Source: Bacteroidia bacterium (lineage in GTDB: Bacteria > Bacteroidota > Bacteroidia > UKL13-3). Taken from it: a DNA stretch of 38,531 bases. Positions 16,560 to 25,526 of this stretch are shown piece by piece. The notes beneath the pieces are model-generated. The model worked only from the letters and a program-made list of their open reading frames with translations, made no database searches and was not told the DNA's origin. The stretch lies in contig JAIBAK010000033.1 of NCBI GenBank assembly GCA_019695215.1, forward strand, positions 1-38,531, read 5' to 3'. A program made the translations under genes and the position numbers. Positions within the stretch are counted from its first letter, which is position 1, and every line of letters begins with the position of its first letter.

Positions 16560-16820
16560 TTATTTTATTTCAAAGGTTTTCGGGCCAAACACCGGGTACT
16601 TATTTCTGCGGGATACCTCACTAACGTCTATTTCAAGTACTTCAACGGCCGCATATTTTGATTCGTGAATAAGCACTCCTCCCGAACAGCCAATATCCAA
16701 AATAAGCATTTCGGGTTTTATAAATGACTTGAGCAAATGATGAATAGCTATACGTCCGGTAGTAAGCCACCATTGTTTTTTTTCAAAATGATGGTACTTC
16801 TTTTCAAAGTCTTTATCCAT
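16560..16820 (-). pseudogene. Truncated class I methyltransferase remnant
   Basis: Only 86 codons remain of a gene normally about 200-250 codons long. Residues 1-36 (FEKKQWWLTTGRIAIHHLLKSFI) match the usual lead-in, and SAM motif I is complete (LILDIGCSGG, about 39-48) followed by VEVLEIDVSE. After that the sequence ends quickly in ...PVFGPKTFEIK and a stop, with no motifs II to IV, so it cannot fold as a full Rossmann methyltransferase. The remainder is not found downstream, where the CDGSH gene begins 13 bases later. The reading frame is open and tightly placed after gldH (18 bases), so a short translated relic is possible. Confidence 0.6.
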
Positions 16821-16838
16821 GCGGGTGAAAGTTTCCGT

Positions 16839-17309
16839 TTAATCTTTTGGATCTCCTTTTTCAATGCGAATACCGGCAGCAGCAACTGCGGTGAGTGTGT
16901 CATCGCGCATGTTTTGTTCTATTCGAAAACGATAAATACCGCGTTGGGCAAGGTTGGCATTTTTTACAATGAGAAACTGGTAGTCGTACAAATCTCCCAG
17001 ACCGCTTCCCTGCCATTTTCCCAAATCATCGGCCAGCGGAATTTCAAACCGTTGTTTGAGGTCTTTTTTATCGGGCAATTGGGTATGCAGCAATACAAAC
17101 ATGTTGTTGTATTTGTAGTCGGAGCGAATACGGGTATTAAGGTAGATATTATAAAAATACCCGGTATCTTCAACCATTACATCAAAACCTACCAGATCTT
17201 TGTAGAACCAGTTATATCCGGGAATTTCTTTGTTTTCATCAATTACCCGGTTAGGGTCGCATGATGATAGCCCGATAACTAAACACAAAACACAAAACAG
17301 ATTACGCAT
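16839..17309 (-). CDS. gldH: Gliding motility lipoprotein GldH
   Basis: A 156-residue lipoprotein with a lipobox signal (MRNLFCVLCLVIGLSSC, Cys17). The body fits GldH: IDENKEIPGYNWFYKDLVGFDVMVEDTGYFYNIYLNTRIRSDYKYNNMFVLLHTQLPD and ADDLGKWQGSGLGDLYDYQF. In Flavobacterium johnsoniae GldH is needed for gliding and is linked to the T9SS. Homologues also occur in non-gliding Bacteroidota. Its start overlaps the ricT stop as TAATG, so it is translationally coupled to ricT. This gene supports a functioning T9SS in the organism, together with the T9SS cargo elsewhere in the window. Confidence 0.9.
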   Translation of the reverse strand: MRNLFCVLCLVIGLSSCDPNRVIDENKEIPGYNWFYKDLVGFDVMVEDTGYFYNIYLNTRIRSDYKYNNMFVLLHTQLPDKKDLKQRFEIPLADDLGKWQGSGLGDLYDYQFLIVKNANLAQRGIYRFRIEQNMRDDTLTAVAAAGIRIEKGDPKD

Positions 17310-18757
17310 TACTCGGCTGGCGGTTTTGGCGGATTGTTATCATTTCGCCTGGGGGCATTTGAGTTGCCGCCCCGGTTATTATTTCTGTTTTGATTGTTCC
17401 GCGGGTTATTGTTTCGGTTATTATTAGGCCGGTTTTGATTCTGATTATTTGGCGGCCGTTCGTTTCTTGGTTTTTGATCTTCTTTGTTTTGCGGAGGTCG
17501 TTCCTGACGGTTCGGGTTGTGCGAATGCGGGGTATTGGTTTTCGGTTTTTCCGGATTTCCGGACTCTTTTCTTTCTCTTGTATCGCCTCCGCGTGTATCT
17601 CTTCTTTCGTTTTGATTGTTTCGCGGGTTATTACCGCGGCTGTTGTTGCGGCTCTTTTTCTTTTTCGGACGGTCAAGGCGGGTAATGCTGTCTTCGCCCA
17701 CCATGTCTTTAAAGTCGGGCTCTTCAATAGCCACTTCTTTTTCGTTTGCATATTCTGAAAGCATCGCAGGTTTTTCGCCACGTGCGTTCATTTCCATCAG
17801 TTCTTTTACCTTTTGTACGGGCAGGCTAATCCAGCTATTGCTGTCACCTCCAATAACGGTAAATAACATGATTCGTCTTAAAATATCGGTTTTTTGCAGG
17901 ATAGCTCTTCCCGTTTCAAGTTCAATAGTGAGTTTATCGTCTTTTGGAAATTCCTGAAGGGCCTCTACGTAAGTATCAAGCTCGAAATTGAGGCAGCACT
18001 TCAATCTTCCGCACTGACCCGAAAGTTTGAGCTGATTTAATGATAAATTCTGATAGCGTGCCGCACCCGTATTTACCTGTTTAAAATCGGTGAGCCAGGT
18101 ACTGCAGCAAAGTGTACGTCCGCATGAACCAATTCCGCCCAGTCGTCCGGCTTCTTCCCGGTAACTAATTTGCCGCATTTCAATTTTTACTTTGAAAGCT
18201 TCGGCTAAGCGTTTAATGAGCTCTCTGAAATCCACCCGTGCTTCGGCAGTGTAGAAAAATACAGCTTTACGCTTGTCGGCCTGATATTCCACATCGCTCA
18301 GTTTCATATCAAGTCCAAGTTCAATGGCAAAACTGCGGGCTTTATACTGGGTAGGAATTTCAAGTTCTTTGCATTCCTGCCATTTAGCCAAATCGGCTTC
18401 GGTGGCTATGCGGTATATTTTTTTAATGCGATCGTCATCTTCACTTACTCCGGCTTTTTTAAGCTGAAGTTTTACAAGTTCTCCTTTCACCGAAACGCGG
18501 CCAATATCATATCCTCCGGTTTCAACTTCAACAACAATAGGTTCACCTTTATACAAATCAAGGTTATGTACGTTTCGGTAAAATCCTTTGCGGCTTCCCT
18601 TAAAACTTACTTCCACTACATCAAATGGACGCATGGATGGAGGCAACTCCATATCGGCAAGCCAATCGTAAACATTTAATTTATTGCAGCCACCTGTGCT
18701 GCATCCACCCGAACTACATCCTCCGCCTTTTGTACCACAAGCTACTCCACATCCCAT
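17309..18757 (-). CDS. ricT: PSP1-domain protein RicT
   Basis: A 482-residue PSP1/RicT family protein. In Bacillus subtilis RicT works with RicA and RicF on RNA processing and carries an Fe-S cluster. Here the core is clear: GSCGRTLCC (Cys212, 217, 218) and GQCGRLKCC (Cys249, 254, 255), next to a PVQKVKELM region near residue 315. Two features are phylum-typical: an N-terminal cysteine-glycine cluster (Cys3, 7, 14, 19, 24), and a long low-complexity C-terminal tail from about residue 360 rich in Asn, Arg, Pro and Lys, which may bind RNA. No ricA or ricF is nearby. It lies between holB and gldH, the usual Bacteroidota order. Confidence 0.9.
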   Translation of the reverse strand: MGCGVACGTKGGGCSSGGCSTGGCNKLNVYDWLADMELPPSMRPFDVVEVSFKGSRKGFYRNVHNLDLYKGEPIVVEVETGGYDIGRVSVKGELVKLQLKKAGVSEDDDRIKKIYRIATEADLAKWQECKELEIPTQYKARSFAIELGLDMKLSDVEYQADKRKAVFFYTAEARVDFRELIKRLAEAFKVKIEMRQISYREEAGRLGGIGSCGRTLCCSTWLTDFKQVNTGAARYQNLSLNQLKLSGQCGRLKCCLNFELDTYVEALQEFPKDDKLTIELETGRAILQKTDILRRIMLFTVIGGDSNSWISLPVQKVKELMEMNARGEKPAMLSEYANEKEVAIEEPDFKDMVGEDSITRLDRPKKKKSRNNSRGNNPRNNQNERRDTRGGDTRERKESGNPEKPKTNTPHSHNPNRQERPPQNKEDQKPRNERPPNNQNQNRPNNNRNNNPRNNQNRNNNRGGNSNAPRRNDNNPPKPPAE

Positions 18758-18806
18758 ACGTTATATTTCTCTTTTCAATAAGGTTCAAAAAAAATGAGAG
18801 CCCGAA

Positions 18807-19925
18807 TTAAGCCACAGGCTCTAATTTTATCAGACTTCTCTTAAGAAACAAAGATAGGTTCATCAAAATGATTTTTGGGTTGGCATTTCGCTCGATATAA
18901 CCTATTGAGGAGGTAAACTCCTGATTGATAGATTCTAAATTTTGTTCGTGAATGAATAAAGCAAATTTTGTTACAAATTCTTCTTCGCCCTTATCCACCC
19001 GCATCAATTCGTTTATCCCATGCCGTTTCATAAATGCTTCGCGCATCATATGCAGGCCATAACGCAAAAAGTTTTTAAGGTTTTCTCTTCCCATTCCACC
19101 GGCTTCATCAATCCAGTCAACAAGATCCTTTGCACTTTTTCCAATACACAGGTTCATCCATTCTTTAAATTGTTGAAGCAGGTCCTGTTCATCTTCATCA
19201 ATATGTGAAATGGCTTCGTTAAAATTACCTTCGGCAAGTTTGGCAATGGTAGCTGCCCGGCTCATTTCCAGATTGTATTTTTCTGTGAGAAATTGTTTTA
19301 CTTCATCGTCACTGAAACGATTTATCTTTATCATTTGCAAACGGGAAAGAATGGTTGGAAGCATTTTTTCCGAATCGTTGGCAACAAGAATAATGAGTGT
19401 TTTTTCAGGTGGCTCTTCCAGCAGTTTAAGCAACATGTTTCCTTCATTTCCTAAATATTCGGGCATCCACATCAGTTGCATTTTGTATTCGGCTTCGAAA
19501 CTTTTTAGTCCCAGTCTCCGGATTATATCACGTGATTCTTCTGCAGTAATATTTCCCTGCTTGTTTTCGGCTTTAATATGCTGCAGCCAGGTATAAACAC
19601 TCAGGTAAGGATTCTCGGGTAAAATTTCTTTCCATTCGGTAAGTAACTCTTTGCTTTGTTTGTGAGGAGAAATGGTTGGAAATGTAAAATGTAAATCGGG
19701 GTGAATCAGTTTACCTATTTTGATACAGGATGCACAGGAGCCGCAACTGTCATCGGCTTTTTTATTGGTGCAGTTTACAAATTGTACATATGCCCACGCC
19801 AGTGCCAGGTTAGCACTTCCCTCAGGACCTAAAAATAACTGGGCATGACTGATGCGCTGCTCCTTTACGGTTTGCAACAGGTGTTGTTTTATTTTATCGT
19901 TTCCGGGTATGTCTTTAAACTGCAT
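18807..19925 (-). CDS. holB: DNA polymerase III subunit delta prime
   Basis: Delta prime is part of the clamp loader that places the beta sliding clamp at primer ends. The 372-residue protein has the AAA+ fold start GNDKIKQHLLQTVKEQRISHAQLFLGPEGSANLALAWAYVQFVNC, with a degenerate P-loop as usual for delta prime. The zinc ligands Cys52, Cys61, Cys64 and Cys67 (CGSCASC) and HPDLHFTFP follow, then LLKLLEEPPEKTLIIL and ILSRLQMI. The C-terminal collar domain is present. It is first in a six-gene minus-strand run. A possible -7 element (TAACTTAG, 19930-19937) lies close to the start; no better promoter is seen. Confidence 0.93.
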   Translation of the reverse strand: MQFKDIPGNDKIKQHLLQTVKEQRISHAQLFLGPEGSANLALAWAYVQFVNCTNKKADDSCGSCASCIKIGKLIHPDLHFTFPTISPHKQSKELLTEWKEILPENPYLSVYTWLQHIKAENKQGNITAEESRDIIRRLGLKSFEAEYKMQLMWMPEYLGNEGNMLLKLLEEPPEKTLIILVANDSEKMLPTILSRLQMIKINRFSDDEVKQFLTEKYNLEMSRAATIAKLAEGNFNEAISHIDEDEQDLLQQFKEWMNLCIGKSAKDLVDWIDEAGGMGRENLKNFLRYGLHMMREAFMKRHGINELMRVDKGEEEFVTKFALFIHEQNLESINQEFTSSIGYIERNANPKIILMNLSLFLKRSLIKLEPVA

Positions 19926-19994
19926 GGGGCTAAGTTATGTAGAAAGCTTCAGTTTGCAGAGATTAAATTTAGTCAATCTGCACAAACTGTTTTG

Positions 19995-21464
19995 TTATTT
20001 CCTGCTGTAGTTAGGAGCTTCTTTGGTAATGGTAATGTCGTGCGGGTGACTTTCTTTCATCCCTGAAGGGGTAACGCGGGTAAATCTAGCTTTTTGCAAA
20101 TCTTTTATGGTTTTGGCTCCGCAATAGCCCATGCCTGCACGCAGTCCTCCCACCATTTGATAAACCACATCTTTTAAATTGCCCTTATAAGGAACAATAC
20201 CTACAATTCCTTCAGGAACTAATTTGGAAATCTCTTCTTCGGCATCCTGAAAATAGCGGTCTTTCGAACCTTCTTTCATGGCTTCAATAGAGCCCATTCC
20301 CCGGTATGATTTAAACTGACGCCCTTCATAAATAATAGTTTCTCCTGGCGATTCCTCAACACCTGCAAACATACTGCCTGCCATAATGGTACTGGCACCC
20401 GCGGCAATGGCTTTAACCAAATCGCCACTATAACGTATTCCTCCATCGGCAATAACAGGGACTCCACTATTTTTTAAGGCACTGGCTGCTGCATAAATGG
20501 CCGAAAGCTGAGGTACACCTATACCTGCGATAATCCGTGTGGTGCAGATAGAACCTGGACCTACCCCAACTTTTACCGCATCGGCTCCTGCTTTGGCTAA
20601 ATCACGGGCAGCTTCGGCAGTAGCAATATTTCCAACTACAACCTGTAGATTAGAGAAAGTTTTTTTAACTAATTTTAATTCACTTATCACTCCCTTTGAA
20701 TGGCCGTGAGCAGTGTCAATAATTACTAAATCAACACCGGCTTTAACTAAGGCACCTACACGGTCAATAGTGTCGGAGGTTACCCCAACCGCGGCACCCA
20801 CCAGCAAACGGCCATGATTGTCTTTGCAAGCATTGGGATGGTCCTTCAGTTTCAGAATATCTTTATATGTAATCAATCCGGTGAGTTTACCTTTTTTATT
20901 CACTACAGGAAGTTTTTCAATCTTATATTTTTGCAGAATGCCTTCCGCTTTTTGTAAGGTAGTTCCTTCGGGAGCGGTAATAAGCCGGTCCTTAGTCATG
21001 ATTTCGCTAACCTTTTTATTCAGGTTTTTTTCAAAACGTAAATCGCGGTTGGTTAAAATTCCTTTGAGCATGTAACCCTTATCAACAATGGGAATGCCGC
21101 CAATTTTGTTATCCTTCATGAGTTTGTGTGCGTCTTTAAGGGTGGCATCTTCAAACAGGGTAATCGGATCCATAATCATCCCGCTTTCCGAGCGTTTTAC
21201 TCTGCGCACTTCATCAGCCTGCCGTTCAATGCTCATGTTTTTATGCAGAATGCCTATTCCGCCCTGCTGTGCCAGGGCAATTGCCAGCCGCGATTCAGTT
21301 ACCGTATCCATAGCTGCCGATACCAACGGAATATTGATTCGGATGTTTCGGGTAAGTTGTGTAGAGGTATTTACCTCGCGGGGCAGTACTTCAGAATAAG
21401 ATGGAAGGATTAAGACATCATCGAAGGTGAGACCATCACCGGTGAATTTTTTAGAATCGAGCAT
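19995..21464 (-). CDS. guaB: Inosine-5'-monophosphate dehydrogenase
   Basis: GuaB oxidises IMP to XMP with NAD+, the committed step to GMP. The 489-residue protein begins with the TIM-barrel part ([21 protein letters not shown]), has a two-CBS-domain insert (about 95-210, including [31 protein letters not shown]), and returns to the barrel. Catalytic Cys307 sits in [36 protein letters not shown] and [17 protein letters not shown] (flap) are present. The CBS pair can bind adenine nucleotides in related enzymes. The gene is single, with a TACTTTTG promoter element in front, and is divergent from murB. Confidence 0.97.
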   Translation of the reverse strand: MLDSKKFTGDGLTFDDVLILPSYSEVLPREVNTSTQLTRNIRINIPLVSAAMDTVTESRLAIALAQQGGIGILHKNMSIERQADEVRRVKRSESGMIMDPITLFEDATLKDAHKLMKDNKIGGIPIVDKGYMLKGILTNRDLRFEKNLNKKVSEIMTKDRLITAPEGTTLQKAEGILQKYKIEKLPVVNKKGKLTGLITYKDILKLKDHPNACKDNHGRLLVGAAVGVTSDTIDRVGALVKAGVDLVIIDTAHGHSKGVISELKLVKKTFSNLQVVVGNIATAEAARDLAKAGADAVKVGVGPGSICTTRIIAGIGVPQLSAIYAAASALKNSGVPVIADGGIRYSGDLVKAIAAGASTIMAGSMFAGVEESPGETIIYEGRQFKSYRGMGSIEAMKEGSKDRYFQDAEEEISKLVPEGIVGIVPYKGNLKDVVYQMVGGLRAGMGYCGAKTIKDLQKARFTRVTPSGMKESHPHDITITKEAPNYSRK

Positions 21465-21495
21465 GGCAAATAATTAGGATTGATTACTTGCCGGG

Positions 21496-21503
21496 CAAAA
21501 GTA
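21496..21503 (-). promoter_or_regulatory. -7 element of guaB (TACTTTTG)
   Basis: Exact match to TAnnTTTG on the minus strand, 31 bases before the guaB ATG. No TTTG at the normal -33 distance was found. Confidence 0.55.
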
Positions 21504-21602
21504 GGGGAAAGATTTCAATAAATTGTTACCCGGACTAAATTATCCCACATCCTGTGTATTTTTTATTCTTTAGTCATGTGCTGAGCATATTACCTTTACC
21601 CC

Positions 21603-22622
21603 ATGATGCAGGAAGAAACCCACATTTCCTTAAAACCATATAATACCTTTGGGATTGAGGTGCAGGCCGATAAGTTGGTGCATATCCAAACATTGGAACA
21701 GTTAAAAGAACTGATTCGCAGCGGGGCATTTACCAGTGGTCCGTTTTTAATTTTAGGAGGTGGAAGCAATGTGCTGTTTACAAAAGATGTGAAAGGCCTG
21801 GTAGTTAGAAACGAATTAAAAGGCATTGAAGTGCTCCGGGAGGATGACAGCTATGTGTGGGTGAAAGCAATGGGCGGAGAAGTATGGCATGAGTTTGTAT
21901 TGTGGAGCATTGAACGCAATTTTGGAGGGATTGAAAATTTATCACTCATTCCCGGAACGGTGGGTGCTGCTCCCATGCAGAATATAGGTGCTTACGGAGT
22001 TGAAATCAAAGATACATTTGATAGTTTGGAAGCTTTGGATTTGAAAACAGGAGCATTAAAAGTTTTTTCTCAAACCGATTGTAAGTTTGGATACAGGGAG
22101 AGTATATTTAAAAATGAAGTAAAAGGAAGTTATTTTATTGCTTCGGTTACGTTCAAATTGCACAAACATCCAGTGTTCAATAACTCTTACGGGGCTATAC
22201 AACAGGTGCTGGAACAAAATGGGGTGAAGGAATTATCCATTAAAGCCATCAGCGATGCGGTTATTGCAATTCGCAGCAGCAAATTACCCAATCCGGCCGT
22301 AATTGGAAATGCGGGAAGTTTTTTCAAAAATCCTGAAATAGACATTACACATTTCAACACGTTAAAGGAACAATATCCTTCTATCGTGGGGTATCCCACC
22401 TCTCCGGGCAAAATTAAAGTAGCGGCAGGATGGCTCATTGAACAATGCGGATGGAAGGGTAAGCGAGTTGGCAATACCGGTTCACATAAAGATCAGGCAT
22501 TGGTGCTGGTGAACTACGGAGGAGTAAAAGGGGAAGAGGTATATCAGTTAGCTGAAACTATTAAAAAATCAGTGGCTGATAAATTTGGTATTCACATACA
22601 AACGGAAGTGAATATTATCTGA
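21603..22622 (+). CDS. murB: UDP-N-acetylenolpyruvoylglucosamine reductase
   Basis: MurB reduces the enolpyruvyl group with NADPH and FAD to give UDP-MurNAc in peptidoglycan synthesis. The 339-residue length and architecture fit the type I (Escherichia coli-like) enzyme. FAD-binding segments are LILGGGSNVLF and NLSLIPGTVGAAPMQNIGAYGVEIKD; then come GYRESIFK and the catalytic-serine region NAGSFFKNP, and the C-terminal AAGWLIEQCGWKGKRVG. The ATG is preceded at 21591-21598 by a poor TACCTTTA element, leaving almost no leader. It is divergent from guaB. Confidence 0.96.
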   Translation: MMQEETHISLKPYNTFGIEVQADKLVHIQTLEQLKELIRSGAFTSGPFLILGGGSNVLFTKDVKGLVVRNELKGIEVLREDDSYVWVKAMGGEVWHEFVLWSIERNFGGIENLSLIPGTVGAAPMQNIGAYGVEIKDTFDSLEALDLKTGALKVFSQTDCKFGYRESIFKNEVKGSYFIASVTFKLHKHPVFNNSYGAIQQVLEQNGVKELSIKAISDAVIAIRSSKLPNPAVIGNAGSFFKNPEIDITHFNTLKEQYPSIVGYPTSPGKIKVAAGWLIEQCGWKGKRVGNTGSHKDQALVLVNYGGVKGEEVYQLAETIKKSVADKFGIHIQTEVNII

Positions 22623-22688
22623 TAAGATTCATATTTCTTTACGGGCTAAAAATTACCTGCCTTTTTTATTTTCACTGATATTTGCGAC

Positions 22689-23576
22689 ATGTTTGGTAAA
22701 CTATTCAGGATTACTGCATGCGCCATTCTGTTATGGTGCGAAATTTTGTGCACTCCGGCAACAAAAGACTCAAACGAAAAACCGGTAGTAATAAAACAAA
22801 CTGAAGATTTAACAAAACCATTGGTTAATACTTTTTCCAGTCCGATTCAGCCAGTACGTTATGCATTAATACCCCGTGATTCGTTTAACCTGAGCGATAG
22901 TTTACCCAAAGCAATTGTGTGTGCCTTAAACCGGATTGATGACGCTCACTTAAACAGAGCAGATTCATTGGTGGTGCCCGATATTATTTTGGATGATTTT
23001 CTCAGCTACTCCCCATTCCCGGCCAAGTGCGATTCATTGACTGGAATTCCAAAATGTATTCTTATTTCATATACATTACAGGCTTTTGCAGCTTACGAAA
23101 ACGGACAACTGATAAGATGGGGGCCGGTAAGTTTGGGCAAACAATCTACCCCTACACCTACAGGACTTTTTTACTGCAACTGGAAATCGAGGAAAACCAT
23201 CAGTACCATTAATCCCGAATGGACTATGGAGTGGTATATTAATATAGATAACCGTTTGGGCGTTTCCATGCACCAGTATGATTTACCGGGATACCCTGCA
23301 TCGCATGCCTGCGTACGGTTATTAAAACACGATGCCGTTTTTTTATACCGCTGGACAGATTCCTGGCAATTAGAAGATGACTGGAATATCTTACGCTACG
23401 GAACTCCGGTGCTTATTTTTGGCTCTTATGTGTTACAAAATTCGTTTCCCTGGTTTAAAAACGGAGAAATGATATCCATTGGAGAAGATGAACTTGCAAA
23501 GGAAATTTCAGCATATTCTGCTGAACTGACGCAAAGGCAGCAACCTGCCGGTGATACCACAGTGCATTTACCTTAG
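22689..23576 (+). CDS. L,D-transpeptidase (YkuD-type) family protein
   Basis: A 295-residue exported protein that probably makes or modifies 3-3 cross-links in peptidoglycan, or attaches proteins to it. A hydrophobic N-terminus (residues 4-21) looks like a signal peptide or anchor. The YkuD catalytic core is visible: VSLGKQSTPTPTGLFYC, then His195 in SMHQYDLPGYPAS and Cys208 in SHACVRLL, a variant of the usual S-H-G-C-x-R-L with Ala in place of Gly. Spacing between His and Cys (13) is close to the family norm. It follows murB by 66 bases, so both cell wall genes may be co-transcribed, although a GATATTTG element at 22677-22684 could give a separate start. Confidence 0.82.
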   Translation: MFGKLFRITACAILLWCEILCTPATKDSNEKPVVIKQTEDLTKPLVNTFSSPIQPVRYALIPRDSFNLSDSLPKAIVCALNRIDDAHLNRADSLVVPDIILDDFLSYSPFPAKCDSLTGIPKCILISYTLQAFAAYENGQLIRWGPVSLGKQSTPTPTGLFYCNWKSRKTISTINPEWTMEWYINIDNRLGVSMHQYDLPGYPASHACVRLLKHDAVFLYRWTDSWQLEDDWNILRYGTPVLIFGSYVLQNSFPWFKNGEMISIGEDELAKEISAYSAELTQRQQPAGDTTVHLP

Positions 23577-24043
23577 AAAATTTGACGGATAGTTAATTTA
23601 CGTCCGTTAAATTCAACTGAATCGTTTTTTGTTTTTCCGGCTAATGAACGGGCCAAGGGAGCCTTGGGAGATAAAGCAATAATTTTTTTATCGGCCAGTT
23701 GAATTACGCCAATACCGGCCGCGATAAACAGCCATTCGGAGCCGCAGTCAACCAAAGCTCCAATACCTGCCTTAGTATGACTAACGGTTAAATCAATTTT
23801 TAGCAATTGACTAAGCTCTTCTTTTGCTTCGGCCATCTGTTTGGCATTCCGGTCCCGGTCTATCTGACTCATAGCCCTTGCGGTTTCATATTTATCTCCT
23901 GCACTGCTTTTTTCTTCGCTGTTGGCACTTTCCTGAGCTGCTTTCATAGCTTGTTCTGCCACCTGCATTCTGTTTTGAATGTGTTTTTTGCAGGCATCAA
24001 CTATTTCTTCTTTAAATGCTTGTATTTCTTTGCCCGGTTTCAT
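23573..24043 (-). CDS. GreA/GreB-like transcription factor homologue
   Basis: A 156-residue protein with the size and plan of GreA: a helical coiled-coil N-terminal half (about 1-75, MKPGKEIQAFKEEIVDAC... to KYETARAMSQIDRDRN) and a C-terminal FKBP-like domain (ISPKAPLARSLAGKTKNDSVEFNGRKLTI). GreA factors enter the RNA polymerase secondary channel and stimulate cleavage of backtracked RNA; acidic residues near the coiled-coil tip (EEKSSAGDKYE) could serve that role. The loop differs from canonical GreA, so it may be a Gre-like regulator. Members of this group have sometimes been labelled 3-oxoacyl-ACP synthase in databases, which the sequence does not support. Its stop codon overlaps that of the L,D-transpeptidase. 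Confidence 0.7.
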   Translation of the reverse strand: MKPGKEIQAFKEEIVDACKKHIQNRMQVAEQAMKAAQESANSEEKSSAGDKYETARAMSQIDRDRNAKQMAEAKEELSQLLKIDLTVSHTKAGIGALVDCGSEWLFIAAGIGVIQLADKKIIALSPKAPLARSLAGKTKNDSVEFNGRKLTIRQIF

Positions 24044-24141
24044 TTAGGCAACAAAGGTACATTGATTACCATAGTTTCTGTACCACAAAAATCATGTAAT
24101 CAATTCTTGTTACTTTTTCAGTTTATCAGCACCTTTGTAGC

Positions 24142-25221
24142 ATGATCACCGAAAAAGAAATTCTCCATGCCCTGAGCCATGTGCAGGAGCCCGATTTGCA
24201 TAAAGATCTGGTAACGCTGAATATGATTAAAGATATTCAGATTAATGATCTTAATATAGAGTTTACGATTGTACTCACAACTCCTGCTTGTCCGCTGAAG
24301 GGAAAAATAGAAAGGGATTGTGTAGCAGCCATCCATCAATATGTAAATGATAAGGCTGTTGTTAAAGTACACATGTCATCCAATGTAAGCAGCACCCGAC
24401 AGGATAAATTTGTATTGCCCGGTGTGCGTAATATAGTGGCCGTTATATCCGGAAAAGGAGGGGTGGGTAAATCTACCATTGCCAGTAATCTTGCAATGGC
24501 GCTCTCTTTGTCAGGTGCAAAAGTAGGAGTGCTTGATGCCGATATTTATGGTCCGTCTCAGGCATTAATGTTTGGCTTGCAGGGCGAGCAACCTTACATG
24601 GAAGAAGTAGATGGAAAATCGATGATGATTCCATTAGAGAAACATGGAGTAAAAGTAATGTCGGTTGCTTTCCTCTTAAAACCCGATCAGGCTGTGGCAT
24701 GGCGCGGCCCCATGGTTTCATCAGCCCTTAAGCAATTTGTGAGTGATGTAAGCTGGGGAGAATTGGATTACCTCATTGTTGATATGCCTCCTGGAACAGG
24801 TGATGTACATTTGACCTTGCTGCAAACCACTCCGCTCACCGGTGTGGTAGCTGTTACCACACCACAGGAAGTAGCTTTGGCCGATGCCCAAAAAGCCATT
24901 GCCATGCTTAGTATGGTTCCGGTTAAAATACCTGTGTTAGGCGTAGTTGAAAATATGTCGTGGTTTACACCGGTTGAATTGCCCGATAATAAGTATTTTA
25001 TTTTTGGTGAAGGCGGAGGTGAGAAACTTGCCAACCTTTCATCAAGTTCGTTGTTGGCAAAAATTCCACTCTATATGGGTATCATGAAAGGTGCAGATAC
25101 AGGAGAGCCTGCCGCTTTGCAACAGGATTCCCCGTATGGTAAAATTTACAGTCAGCTGGCGCAGGCAGTTGCTCAGCAGGTGGCTATTGTAAACGGGAAA
25201 ACCTCTTCTGCATCGGCATAA
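24142..25221 (+). CDS. Mrp/ApbC-family iron-sulfur cluster carrier ATPase
   Basis: A 359-residue P-loop ATPase of the Mrp/NBP35 family, thought to carry Fe-S clusters to target proteins. An N-terminal MIP18 (DUF59) domain covers about 1-90 (ILHALSHVQEPDLHKDLVTLNMIKDI). The deviant Walker A GKGGVGKST starts at residue 105, followed by GVLDADIYGPSQ and DMPPGTGDVHLTLLQ. The region after VVENMSWF lacks the CxxC pair seen in many Mrp proteins and reads TPVELPDNKYFIFG instead. It is upstream of a NifU-like gene, which supports an Fe-S role. A CACCTTTG element lies just before the ATG. Confidence 0.92.
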   Translation: MITEKEILHALSHVQEPDLHKDLVTLNMIKDIQINDLNIEFTIVLTTPACPLKGKIERDCVAAIHQYVNDKAVVKVHMSSNVSSTRQDKFVLPGVRNIVAVISGKGGVGKSTIASNLAMALSLSGAKVGVLDADIYGPSQALMFGLQGEQPYMEEVDGKSMMIPLEKHGVKVMSVAFLLKPDQAVAWRGPMVSSALKQFVSDVSWGELDYLIVDMPPGTGDVHLTLLQTTPLTGVVAVTTPQEVALADAQKAIAMLSMVPVKIPVLGVVENMSWFTPVELPDNKYFIFGEGGGEKLANLSSSSLLAKIPLYMGIMKGADTGEPAALQQDSPYGKIYSQLAQAVAQQVAIVNGKTSSASA

Positions 25222-25255
25222 GAAACATAAGCACACACCCTTTCACTTTTTACAT

Positions 25256-25263
25256 TATATTTG
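25256..25263 (+). promoter_or_regulatory. -7 element (TATATTTG) before the NifU-like gene
   Basis: Exact TAnnTTTG match 17 bases before the ATG at 25281. It suggests that the NifU-like gene can be transcribed separately from mrp. Confidence 0.6.
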
Positions 25264-25280
25264 TCACCGAGTTTACACAT

Positions 25281-25526
25281 ATGTCAGTAGCCGATAACCT
25301 GCTCCACGAAAAAATTGAATTAGCACTTAATTCCATGCGTCCTTTTCTACAGGCCGATGGAGGTGATGTGGAGTTTATTGAAGTTACTCCCGATATGGTT
25401 GTAAATCTTCGTTTGCTGGGGGCATGCAGCAATTGTGCAATGAGCCATATGACCATGAAAGCAGGGATTGAAGAAGGATTGAAGCGTGCCATTCCGGAAA
25501 TAACTGCGGTGGTTGCCGTTAATTAG
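25281..25526 (+). CDS. NifU-like C-terminal domain protein (Nfu-type scaffold)
   Basis: An 81-residue protein consisting only of the Nfu domain. Motifs are SMRPFLQADGGDVEFIEV and LLGACSNCAMSHMTMKAGIEEGLKRAIPEI, with Cys49 and Cys52 forming the CxxC that binds a [4Fe-4S] cluster between two subunits in Nfu proteins. The role is as an Fe-S scaffold or carrier. It lies 59 bases after mrp on the same strand, with its own promoter-like site between, so the two may act in the same transfer route. Confidence 0.93.
   Translation: MSVADNLLHEKIELALNSMRPFLQADGGDVEFIEVTPDMVVNLRLLGACSNCAMSHMTMKAGIEEGLKRAIPEITAVVAVN

Noticed and set aside
17390..17957. Plus-strand ORFs over the ricT tail
   Set aside because: Antisense to low-complexity codons of ricT; hydrophobic translation is a by-product of Asn/Arg codons read backwards.
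23573..24043. 3-oxoacyl-ACP synthase
   Set aside because: A label sometimes attached to this kind of protein; no ketosynthase motif and a size and fold plan of GreA instead.
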